5,731 bases of DNA from Deltaproteobacteria bacterium ADurb.Bin026 (GCA_002071245.1 MWEV01000230.1:1-5731); one strand, 5' to 3'. Positions 1 to 4,894 are shown, numbered from the stretch's first letter. Numbers and translations: made by a program. The notes: a model not told the origin generated them from the letters alone.

Positions 1-1452
1 GACCAGAGGGATTTCGAGTTCGCAAAGGAATATGGGCTCCCGATTGTTATCACAATAATGCCAGAAGATAAATCCCTCACAGCCGAAACAATGGAGGGGG
101 CTTATGAAGGTGACGGAAAAATGGTAAACTCCGCCCACTTTAACGGTATGAATAACAGAGAGGCGATCCCCACAATCATAAGTTATCTCGAGGAAAAGGG
201 TCTTGGGATGGGAAAAATCAATTATCGCTTGAGAGATTGGGGCATTTCGAGACAGAGATACTGGGGAACACCAATCCCGATTATTTATTGCGAAAGGTGC
301 GGCGTTGTCCCTGTCCCTTATGATCAGTTGCCAATTGTATTACCGCTCAATCTCGAAATCAAGATGGTTGGAAAATCACCGCTTGCAGAATATCCGGAAT
401 TCTTCGAAACAGAATGTCCCAATTGCAAGGGCAAGGCAAAAAGAGAAACGGATACGATGGACACCTTTGTTGAATCTTCTTGGTATTTCCTTAAATATAC
501 ATGCCCAGACTATAAAGATGGTGCCTTGGATAAAGAAAAGGTCGATTATTGGATGCCTGTTGATCAATATATCGGCGGTGTTGAACACGCAGTTCTCCAT
601 CTTTTATATTCAAGGTTTTTCAATAGGGTATTAAATGAATTCGGATTCGTAGAAGAAAGAGAGCCCTTTTTGAACCTGCTCACTCAAGGCATGGTCATTA
701 AGGATGGTGCAAAAATGAGTAAATCCAAGGGAAATGTCGTTGATCCTGATTACCTGATAAAAAAATACGGTGCTGATACTACAAGGCTTTGCTGTATCTT
801 TGCATCTCCTCCGGAAAAAGATCTTGAGTGGAGCGATAAAGGGGTTGAAGGCTCTTTTAGGTTCCTACAGAGAGTCTGGAGATTGGTTAATGAGCGGGTT
901 AAGATTTTAAAAGACACCAAAACCAGCATGAAACCAAAAAATACAAACGATGAAACAATGCAGCTTTCTTACAAAATCCACAAAACAATCAAAAAGGTAA
1001 CAGAAGACATTGACAGGTTTCATTTAAACACCGCGGTGGCAAGCATTATGGAACTCGTAAATGCAATTTATAAATTTCTTGAAAATGAACAAAACCAGAG
1101 AGAAGAAACAGGTTTATTAAAGGGTGCTATCGAGACAACAATTGCCCTTCTATTCCCCTTCGTACCCCATATAACAGAGGACCTATGGGAAAAACTCGGT
1201 AATAATCCTGACGATCTCAATTCATTCTGGCCTGAATATGATGAAAGATATATCGTGGAAGACAGAGTAACAATAGCAATTCAGATTAACGGCAAATTAA
1301 GAGACACATATGAAGTAGAAAGGGGTATCGATGCAACAAGACTAAAAGAGGTTGTGTTTAGCCTTGATAAGATTAAAAAACACACAGAGGGAAGGGATAT
1401 AAGGAAGGTTATCACTATACCTGATAAGCTTGTAAATATCGTTTGCACTTGA
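1..1452 (+). CDS. leuS: Leucine--tRNA ligase, C-terminal part (5' truncated by window edge)
   Basis: Cytoplasmic class I aminoacyl-tRNA synthetase that charges tRNA-Leu. The open frame enters at base 1 and gives 483 residues; the ATG at 58 is internal. It begins in the end of the CP1 editing domain (DQRDFEFAKEYGLPI). The catalytic-core segment RDWGISRQRYWGTPIP is at about residues 78-93. A Cys4 zinc-binding pair follows, CERC (97-100) and CPNC (139-142), then TDTMDTFVESSWYF and YIGGVEHAVLHLLYSRFF. The KMSKS signature is at about 238-242. After it come the helical anticodon-binding domain and the short C-terminal domain (VTIAIQINGKLRDTYEV...), ending in KLVNIVCT as expected for a complete C-terminus. 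Only about 10 residues separate LLTQGM from KMSKS, so the long leucine-specific insertion of E. coli LeuRS is absent. The lptE gene follows 57 bp downstream on the same strand. Confidence 0.98.
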   Translation, partial: DQRDFEFAKEYGLPIVITIMPEDKSLTAETMEGAYEGDGKMVNSAHFNGMNNREAIPTIISYLEEKGLGMGKINYRLRDWGISRQRYWGTPIPIIYCERCGVVPVPYDQLPIVLPLNLEIKMVGKSPLAEYPEFFETECPNCKGKAKRETDTMDTFVESSWYFLKYTCPDYKDGALDKEKVDYWMPVDQYIGGVEHAVLHLLYSRFFNRVLNEFGFVEEREPFLNLLTQGMVIKDGAKMSKSKGNVVDPDYLIKKYGADTTRLCCIFASPPEKDLEWSDKGVEGSFRFLQRVWRLVNERVKILKDTKTSMKPKNTNDETMQLSYKIHKTIKKVTEDIDRFHLNTAVASIMELVNAIYKFLENEQNQREETGLLKGAIETTIALLFPFVPHITEDLWEKLGNNPDDLNSFWPEYDERYIVEDRVTIAIQINGKLRDTYEVERGIDATRLKEVVFSLDKIKKHTEGRDIRKVITIPDKLVNIVCT

Positions 1453-1509
1453 AATACAACGGCTTTGTTTATTGGTCAAAAAAACTCTAAAAACGGGGTT
1501 CAGAAACTA

Positions 1510-2025
1510 ATGAAAAATATAATGCATTCTAAATTAATATATTTAATGGTTTTTATCTTAATACCGCTGTGTTCATGTGGTTATCAATTGGTAAAGGAAA
1601 AGGGCATCTATGGGGGCGATATATCATCGCTTAGTATTCCGGCGTTCAAAAACAAGTCATTTGAACCGCATGCATCCATGTATGTCACAGACTCATTCAC
1701 ACGTGAAATAGTCTTGAGTGGGCTTTTCAAGGTAAATGTTAACAATCCTGATGGATACATAGAAGGTACAATAACAGAAATCAAAATATTGCCTGCCACA
1801 ATGAATGCATATGGTCTCGTAGTTGAAAAAACCATCTATGCCACCGTAGGCATTTCCATTTTCAGGAATAATGGTACGTTGTTAAGAAGGTGGGACTTTT
1901 CTGATAACGAAACTTACAATGTCGTTGACATAAACGCAGAAGATTTTAATAAAAGAGACGCCCTGAAAAGACTCTCAGGGCGCATGGCAAGAAAATTCTG
2001 TTCTATTATGCTGATTGATTATTAG
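1510..2025 (+). CDS. lptE: LptE-family LPS-assembly outer-membrane lipoprotein
   Basis: Probable LptE (formerly RlpB), the lipoprotein that plugs the LptD barrel during lipopolysaccharide insertion into the outer membrane. The chosen ATG gives 171 residues with a basic N-terminus, a hydrophobic stretch (about 8-20) and the lipobox L-C-S-C, so Cys23 would be lipidated and the mature protein starts CGYQLV, a start typical of LptE. The body fits the LptE pattern: a SIPAFKNKSFEP strand near the start, a GYIEGTITEIKI strand in the middle, and a C-terminal helix with DALKRLSGRMARKF. An in-frame TTG at 1465 would add 15 residues before the signal peptide and has no ribosome site. The ATG at 1510 has only a weak GGGG about 11 bases upstream. 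The position behind leuS supports the call, since leuS-lptE is a common pair in Gram-negative genomes. Sequence conservation in this family is low, so the assignment rests on signal, length, motif pattern and context. The stop overlaps the rpsT stop on the other strand. Confidence 0.85.
   Translation: MKNIMHSKLIYLMVFILIPLCSCGYQLVKEKGIYGGDISSLSIPAFKNKSFEPHASMYVTDSFTREIVLSGLFKVNVNNPDGYIEGTITEIKILPATMNAYGLVVEKTIYATVGISIFRNNGTLLRRWDFSDNETYNVVDINAEDFNKRDALKRLSGRMARKFCSIMLIDY
1948..1982 (-). terminator. Intrinsic terminator of rpsT inside lptE coding sequence
   Basis: Read on the minus strand, a perfect 8-bp stem CGCCCTGA/TCAGGGCG (1982-1975 with 1966-1959) encloses an 8-base loop and is followed directly by TCTCTTTTATT. 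It starts 40 bases after the rpsT stop codon, the expected place for a rho-independent terminator. On the plus strand the same bases encode the lptE DALKRLSGRM helix and no T-run follows, so the polarity favours termination of rpsT only. Confidence 0.72.
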
Positions 2026-2300
2026 GCTGTTATTTTATTGGAAAGGACATTTGCCCTTTTTGACAATCTTGCGACCTTTCTGGATGCATTATTAGGATGT
2101 ATTACCCCCTTTGAGGCTGCTTTATCTATATAAGACACGGCCCTTTTTAATAATTCGTCCAAATGCTCCTTGTCTTTAGCTTCAATAACTTGAACCGCCC
2201 TTTTAATATATGTTTTCATGGTCGATTTCACGTGAGAGTTTCTTAACCTTCTCTCCTCAGACTGTCTCGTTCTTTTTATTGCAGATTTGTTTTTCCTCAA
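2022..2300 (-). CDS. rpsT: 30S ribosomal protein S20
   Basis: Primary 16S rRNA-binding protein of the small subunit. The 92-residue product starts MRKNKSAIKRTRQSEERRLRN and carries the typical S20 helices, including HVKSTMKTYIKRA (about 23-35), DELLKRAVSYIDKAASKGVIHPNNASRKVARL (about 48-79) and a basic tail. Length matches the family (about 85-95). The start codon is TTG (2300-2298), chosen because a GGAGG lies 7 bases upstream and because family alignment begins with M-x-[N/K]-x-KSAIKR. E. coli rpsT also uses a UUG start, linked to its autoregulation by S20. The TAA stop overlaps the lptE TAG by 4 bp in convergent orientation. A terminator-like hairpin lies 40 bases downstream. The gene upstream on the same strand ends 197 bp away, and a separate promoter is visible in between. 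Confidence 0.97.
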   Translation of the reverse strand: MRKNKSAIKRTRQSEERRLRNSHVKSTMKTYIKRAVQVIEAKDKEHLDELLKRAVSYIDKAASKGVIHPNNASRKVARLSKRANVLSNKITA

Positions 2301-2307
2301 AACAGCG

Positions 2308-2312
2308 CCTCC
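2308..2312 (-). promoter_or_regulatory. Shine-Dalgarno site deciding the TTG start of rpsT
   Basis: The minus strand reads TGGAGGCGCTGTT directly before the TTG. GGAGG sits 7 bases from the start codon, a strong and well-spaced site, and there is no competing ATG nearby in frame. Confidence 0.8.
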
Positions 2313-2339
2313 AGATTTGTTTTGTCTTTTTTACCACTT

Positions 2340-2490
2340 ATCATTGAACCAAGTCAATGAAAAACGCAACAACCAATAGTTATAAACAATAAAACGATAA
2401 TCCATGCTATAATCAAGGTGTATCATGGAACAACGCTCCACCTGACTTTGGTTAGCCTATATATGATTAAACTGACTTGGTTTCAATTAT
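2340..2490. repeat. Three-copy AACCAA(A)GTCA motif; outer copies form an inverted repeat
   Basis: Copy 1 (minus strand, 2482-2472) is AACCAAGTCAG. Copy 2 (minus strand, 2453-2442) is AACCAAAGTCAG, directly repeated about 30 bp further on, or roughly three helical turns. Copy 3 (plus strand, 2347-2356) is AACCAAGTCA in opposite orientation. The match between outer copies extends to an imperfect inverted repeat, plus-strand 2340-2358 against 2471-2490, with one indel and a 112-bp interval. Copies 1 and 2 flank the rpsT -10 element, so an operator is one reading. A small TA-flanked miniature element is another. Confidence 0.5.
2458..2486 (-). promoter_or_regulatory. Probable sigma70-type promoter of rpsT
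   Basis: On the minus strand TTGAAA (2486-2481, 5 of 6 to consensus) is followed after 17 bases by TATATA (2463-2458, 4 of 6). Transcription would start near 2451, giving an rpsT leader of about 150 bases. The -35 and spacer overlap one copy of the AACCAAGTCAG repeat and the predicted start overlaps a second. Confidence 0.5.
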
Positions 2491-2497
2491 GGCAGTT

Positions 2498-2782
2498 TTA
2501 TTTTTTCCCAGCGTTTCTTTTGGATGCTTTAAGCGGGTTCAGTTTCTGCCCTTCCGTCTTCTGCATCTTTTTTACATGAGATGACATTGGACATACGCCT
2601 TTCTGCCACTTCTGTGCTGGGCTTGGAAAGCTTGAACAATATTTTCCTGTCTCAAAAACTACGATTCTTGTGCATCCTTCACAATTTTCGACTATTGTAT
2701 GGCATGCACCACCATTATAGGAGCATCCTGTTTTTTTCATAAACACACACTCCACTCCCGGTTTCACTGTTGCACACTGCAT
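2498..2782 (-). CDS. PxxKW-family cysteine-rich small protein, function unknown
   Basis: A 94-residue protein with eight cysteines (3, 12, 20, 27, 34, 37, 49, 64) and the segment SPAQKW (54-59), which fits the PxxKW cysteine-rich family known mainly from anaerobic Desulfobacterota-type bacteria. That name is recalled from the motif, not from a search. Other recognisable pieces are GVECVFMKKTGC (9-20), IVENCEGCTRIVVFETGKYC (30-49, with a CxxC at 34-37) and KGVCPMSSHVK (61-71). A lysine-rich tail of about 20 residues follows. There is no signal peptide or membrane segment, so it is probably cytoplasmic. The cysteine number and the CxxC suggest metal or Fe-S binding, but this is inference. The ATG is preceded by a very strong ribosome site and a consensus-like promoter, pointing to high expression. 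No terminator is visible after the stop, so some transcripts may continue into rpsT. Confidence 0.85.
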   Translation of the reverse strand: MQCATVKPGVECVFMKKTGCSYNGGACHTIVENCEGCTRIVVFETGKYCSSFPSPAQKWQKGVCPMSSHVKKMQKTEGQKLNPLKASKRNAGKK

Positions 2783-2790
2783 AACGGCAC

Positions 2791-2800
2791 CACCTCCTTA
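2791..2800 (-). promoter_or_regulatory. Near-perfect Shine-Dalgarno of the PxxKW gene
   Basis: The minus strand reads TAAGGAGGTG, ten contiguous bases complementary to the 3' end of bacterial 16S rRNA, ending 8 bases before the ATG. It fixes the start at 2782 and predicts strong translation. Confidence 0.85.
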
Positions 2801-2816
2801 AAATTTAAAAGCGGAA

Positions 2817-2846
2817 ATATTAACTACATTTTTTTGAAATTGTCAA
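2817..2846 (-). promoter_or_regulatory. Probable sigma70-type promoter of the PxxKW gene
   Basis: On the minus strand a perfect TTGACA (2846-2841) is followed after 18 bases by TAATAT (2822-2817, 4 of 6). Transcription would start near 2810, leaving a leader of about 28 bases that contains the strong ribosome site. The rest of the divergent spacer (to 2962) is very AT-rich. For the M23 gene on the plus strand only weak candidates are seen: TTGATA at 2888 with AATATT 18 bases later, or a TATACT at 2878 without a good -35. Confidence 0.6.
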
Positions 2847-2962
2847 CAGAAAAGATTAAATATTATTCTTGTATATTTATACTATTATTGATAACATATT
2901 GACTTCATCAAAATATTTTTTTGCTTAAAGTTACCAGTTGACCATTCGGAAGGATATGTGAT

Positions 2963-3832
2963 ATGTCACCGAGCAACATCTTAAAAAGGCTTCTTAAAAA
3001 GGCATTCTCACCCGTTACCATCATGCTTATTCCACACAACTGCAAAAAGCCGCTAAATTTAAAGGTTCCATCGGCAGGCATTATCTTGGGTATTGTATTT
3101 TTTATAATCGGTACAATATTTGTTTTTTCAAGTACCGTTAGAACCATTGAATATCGCTTAATGAAACAAAAATTTACCCAATATTCCCAACAGTTTTCAG
3201 AATTACAGGGAACCATGATGGGGATAAAAAACAGCGAGAATGAACTCAAAAAGTTATTTTCCCTGAAATCAAAAAAAGATGTCATAGAAAATCTTGATAA
3301 CACTACAGGACTAATGCAGGATACGATAGATTTTGAAAGTCTTAAAAATCAAATTGCAAAAACGATCGAGACAGTGAGTGAAATAAAAGAATACCTTTAT
3401 AAACAAAAAGACATTTATCGTTCTACGCCGTTAGGTTCACCTGTAAAGGGAAGCATCACATCCTATTATGGCAAAAGGATACACCCTCATACAGGAAAAG
3501 AACAATTTCACTACGGCATAGATATAAAAACCAACGTTGGAGACCCTGTAAAGGCAACAGCCGACGGCATCGTCAGCTTTTCCGGCTGGCTGGGTGATAA
3601 TGGAAATCTCGTAGTTATCGAACATGGGATGGGTTTTTCAACCTATTATGCCCACAACAAGAAAAACCTCGTAAGGGTCGGCCAAAAGGTAAAAAAGGGC
3701 GACACCATAGCATATGTAGGCTCAACTGGTAACGCACAGACCGCCCATCTTCATTACAGCGTCTTAAGAAACGGCAATTATGTCAATCCAAAAAGATATA
3801 TGGATGAAGGCATATATGTTCAAAAAGAGTAA
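2963..3832 (+). CDS. Membrane-anchored M23 (LytM-type) peptidoglycan endopeptidase
   Basis: A 289-residue zinc metallopeptidase expected to cut peptide cross-links of peptidoglycan in the periplasm. A short basic cytoplasmic tail (1-37, MSPSNILKRLLKKAF...) precedes one membrane segment (about 38-57, GIILGIVFFIIGTIFVF) with no cleavage site. A helical, probably coiled-coil stretch (about 62-150) leads to the M23 domain (about 156-280). All metal and catalytic residues are present: H183 and D187 in HYGID, H231 in YYAH, and H262 and H264 in HLH; SYYGKRIHPHTGKEQF precedes them. It is therefore predicted to be active, unlike degenerate LytM factors such as EnvC or NlpD. The start has GGAAGGA 8 bases upstream. 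The bactofilin gene begins inside its last 17 bases, so the two are likely translationally coupled. In other bacteria M23 enzymes encoded beside bactofilins (e.g. LmdC-BacA, or Csd1 with CcmA) set cell shape. A similar role is inferred here. Confidence 0.95.
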   Translation: MSPSNILKRLLKKAFSPVTIMLIPHNCKKPLNLKVPSAGIILGIVFFIIGTIFVFSSTVRTIEYRLMKQKFTQYSQQFSELQGTMMGIKNSENELKKLFSLKSKKDVIENLDNTTGLMQDTIDFESLKNQIAKTIETVSEIKEYLYKQKDIYRSTPLGSPVKGSITSYYGKRIHPHTGKEQFHYGIDIKTNVGDPVKATADGIVSFSGWLGDNGNLVVIEHGMGFSTYYAHNKKNLVRVGQKVKKGDTIAYVGSTGNAQTAHLHYSVLRNGNYVNPKRYMDEGIYVQKE

Positions 3833-4187
3833 TAATGACAAACTCGAATCCCTGATAGGCTCAAACTCAGGATTCAGGGGCAACGTTGAAGTAAAGGGCA
3901 CATTGAGGGTGGATGGCACCATCGAAGGGAATATAACAGCAGACCATGTGATAATAGGCAAGGATGCTTATGTAAAAGGTAATATCGATGCAAATGCAAT
4001 TACCATAGGTGGTAAAATGGAGGGCAATATACATGCCAGTGGTCTTGTAGAGATCACTTCGGCTGCATTTGCTTTAGGTGATATAATCGCAAAAAGGATT
4101 TCAATATCTGAGGGAGGCATCTTCAACGGCAGGATCATAATGAAAGAAGATGAAACAAGCCTGTTGGGGTATCAGGCCAACAGTTGA
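3816..4187 (+). CDS. Bactofilin (polymer-forming cytoskeletal protein)
   Basis: A 123-residue bactofilin, a bacterial cytoskeletal protein that polymerises without nucleotide through a right-handed beta-helix and often binds the inner membrane. After a short N-terminal tail (MFKKSNNDKLESLIGSNSGF) the helix runs from about residue 21 to 112 with regular turns of the form V-x-G-x-I-x-G-N-I-x-A, for example VDGTIEGNI, DAYVKGNIDANAITIGGKM and EGNIHASGLVEI. A short charged C-terminal tail ends at QANS. The start at 3816 is preferred over the in-frame ATG at 3780 because MFKK is the usual bactofilin beginning, the tail length is normal, and GAAGG lies 5 bases upstream. The ORF overlaps the M23 gene by 17 bp in another frame. 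The arrangement suggests that the polymer positions the hydrolase via its cytoplasmic tail. A hairpin lies across the end of the gene. Confidence 0.95.
   Translation: MFKKSNNDKLESLIGSNSGFRGNVEVKGTLRVDGTIEGNITADHVIIGKDAYVKGNIDANAITIGGKMEGNIHASGLVEITSAAFALGDIIAKRISISEGGIFNGRIIMKEDETSLLGYQANS
4161..4183 (+). terminator. Hairpin at the 3' end of bactofilin, possible weak terminator
   Basis: A perfect 7-bp stem CTGTTGG/CCAACAG (4161-4167, 4177-4183) with a 9-base loop ends two bases before the TGA stop. The bases after it are only moderately T-rich with no uninterrupted T-run. It may be a weak terminator or a 3'-end stabilising structure for the M23-bactofilin mRNA. A new promoter begins 30 bases later. 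Confidence 0.35.
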
Positions 4188-4213
4188 TCTACCATGTCTT
4201 GAATGTTCAAATA

Positions 4214-4243
4214 TTGACACACAACACAAAAAAATAATATCAT
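4214..4243 (+). promoter_or_regulatory. Probable sigma70-type promoter of the HPr-like gene
   Basis: A perfect TTGACA (4214-4219) is followed after 18 bases by TATCAT (4238-4243, 5 of 6). Transcription would start near 4250, about 15 bases before the ATG at 4265, leaving a very short leader with no good Shine-Dalgarno. A 12-bp palindrome TTGAA-TG-TTCAA (4199-4210) sits just upstream of the -35 and could bind a regulator. Confidence 0.6.
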
Positions 4244-4264
4244 TATCCAAAACAACGGTTAAAC

Positions 4265-4894
4265 ATGTTCAAGAAAGAAATTGATTTAATACCCTCTGAG
4301 CTTATCACCATAGAAACACACAAGTACTACCTTTCCCAAAAAGAAGGCAGAGAGGTCTCACTTGAAGAGGCAATTGTTGATTTTCTAATAAACTATGAAT
4401 CAGATTTTTTAATGGCAAAACAGGTTGAGGATTTATACGAACAAAACGATGAAATCATGAAATATAAATGGATTGAATCGGAAAAAAAGGGATATGACAT
4501 CGGCACCGAAAAAGCAGCGGAAGAATGGGTTATAAAATATGGCTCAATCTGGAGAGAAGAAAAAGAATCGCTTGAAAAAAACAGATTTATTGAGACTAAA
4601 ATCCTAATCCAGGGCAAAAATTCTATCGACATAGAAATAGCTCATCTTGCTGAAATAGCAAAGAAACATGATTGCGAACTCTACATCCATAAAAAGATGA
4701 TGAAATATTACAATTTCGTTTTATTTGGCAAAAAAGAATATTTAAATGTTAAATCGATACTCTGCCCCAAATATCTGGAGGTAAACAGGGGTGAATCCGT
4801 TGAGTTTATTGCAACTGGAAATAATGCAAGATATGCCCTTGACGAAACAGAATATTTTATACACAATTTAGAGTCTATGGAATCAAATCCGTAA
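4265..4894 (+). CDS. Two-part protein: duplicated N-terminal motif plus degenerate HPr-like C-terminal domain
   Basis: A 209-residue soluble protein with no signal or membrane segment; no named family is recognised for the whole. The N-terminal half holds two ungapped copies of a ~30-residue motif, residues 19-48 (HKYYLSQKEGREVSLEEAIVD...) and 67-96 (YKWIESEKKGYDIGTEKAAEE...), offset by 48, sharing K, S, K, G, E, A, I, Y and S. The C-terminal half (about 107-205) aligns by eye to the PTS phosphocarrier HPr: FIETKILI as strand 1, IAHLAEIAKKHDCELYI as helix 1 and strand 2, YLNVKSILCPKYL as the Ser46 region, and GESVEFIATGNNARYALDETEYFI as the last strand and helix. The catalytic His15 position is Ile121 and GLHARP is lost, but Ser164 matches Ser46 of HPr. 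About 13 extra residues (MMKYYNFVLFGKK) sit before the Ser region. A non-phosphotransfer, regulatory role is inferred. It follows bactofilin by 77 bp with its own promoter. The ATG has a weak ribosome site. Its 3' end overlaps ftcD by 20 bp. Confidence 0.85.
   Translation: MFKKEIDLIPSELITIETHKYYLSQKEGREVSLEEAIVDFLINYESDFLMAKQVEDLYEQNDEIMKYKWIESEKKGYDIGTEKAAEEWVIKYGSIWREEKESLEKNRFIETKILIQGKNSIDIEIAHLAEIAKKHDCELYIHKKMMKYYNFVLFGKKEYLNVKSILCPKYLEVNRGESVEFIATGNNARYALDETEYFIHNLESMESNP

Larger units (their letters stand above)
2301..2497. other. Intergenic region: rpsT promoter and leader
   Basis: Between rpsT and the upstream cysteine-rich gene, both on the minus strand. It holds a sigma70-like promoter (2486-2458), three copies of an AACCAA(A)GTCA motif, and about 150 bases of predicted rpsT leader. 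Inside the leader is a small open frame of 31 codons on the minus strand (ATG 2426-2424, TAA 2333-2331). It has GGAG 9 bases upstream and begins MIHLDYSMDYRF; it is not annotated as a gene because nothing supports its translation beyond that site. A 6-bp inverted repeat TCCATG/CATGGA (2401-2406, 2424-2429) would place the leader ORF start codon in a hairpin. On the plus strand TGCTATAAT (2405-2413) matches an extended -10, with no clear -35. Confidence 0.6.

Noticed and set aside
305..634. Open frames inside leuS on both strands
   Set aside because: Shadows of the leuS coding sequence, without independent evidence.
1465..1509. TTG-initiated 15-residue N-terminal extension of lptE
   Set aside because: It would precede a normal signal peptide and has no ribosome site; the ATG at 1510 gives a standard lipoprotein N-terminus.
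2040..2061. GGAAAGG/CCTTTTT hairpin downstream of lptE as its terminator
   Set aside because: Two of seven pairs are G-U and the T-run is used up in the stem, so it is too weak to call.
2340..2490. Calling the inverted-repeat unit an insertion element
   Set aside because: No transposase, the arms are imperfect, and the TA-type flank is only suggestive; a regulatory role is equally likely, so it is listed as a repeat only.
2699..2902. 67-codon plus-strand open frame
   Set aside because: Overlaps the PxxKW gene on the other strand and runs through its promoter and the divergent spacer; low-complexity tail and no ribosome site.
2908..3303. 131-codon open frame on the minus strand
   Set aside because: Lies antisense to the M23 N-terminal half, which has clear family features; the translation resembles no known protein and has no support.
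3780..3815. Upstream in-frame ATG for bactofilin
   Set aside because: It lengthens the protein by 12 residues unlike typical bactofilins (MFKK start) and lies deeper in the peptidase gene; the start at 3816 has GAAGG at a usable distance.
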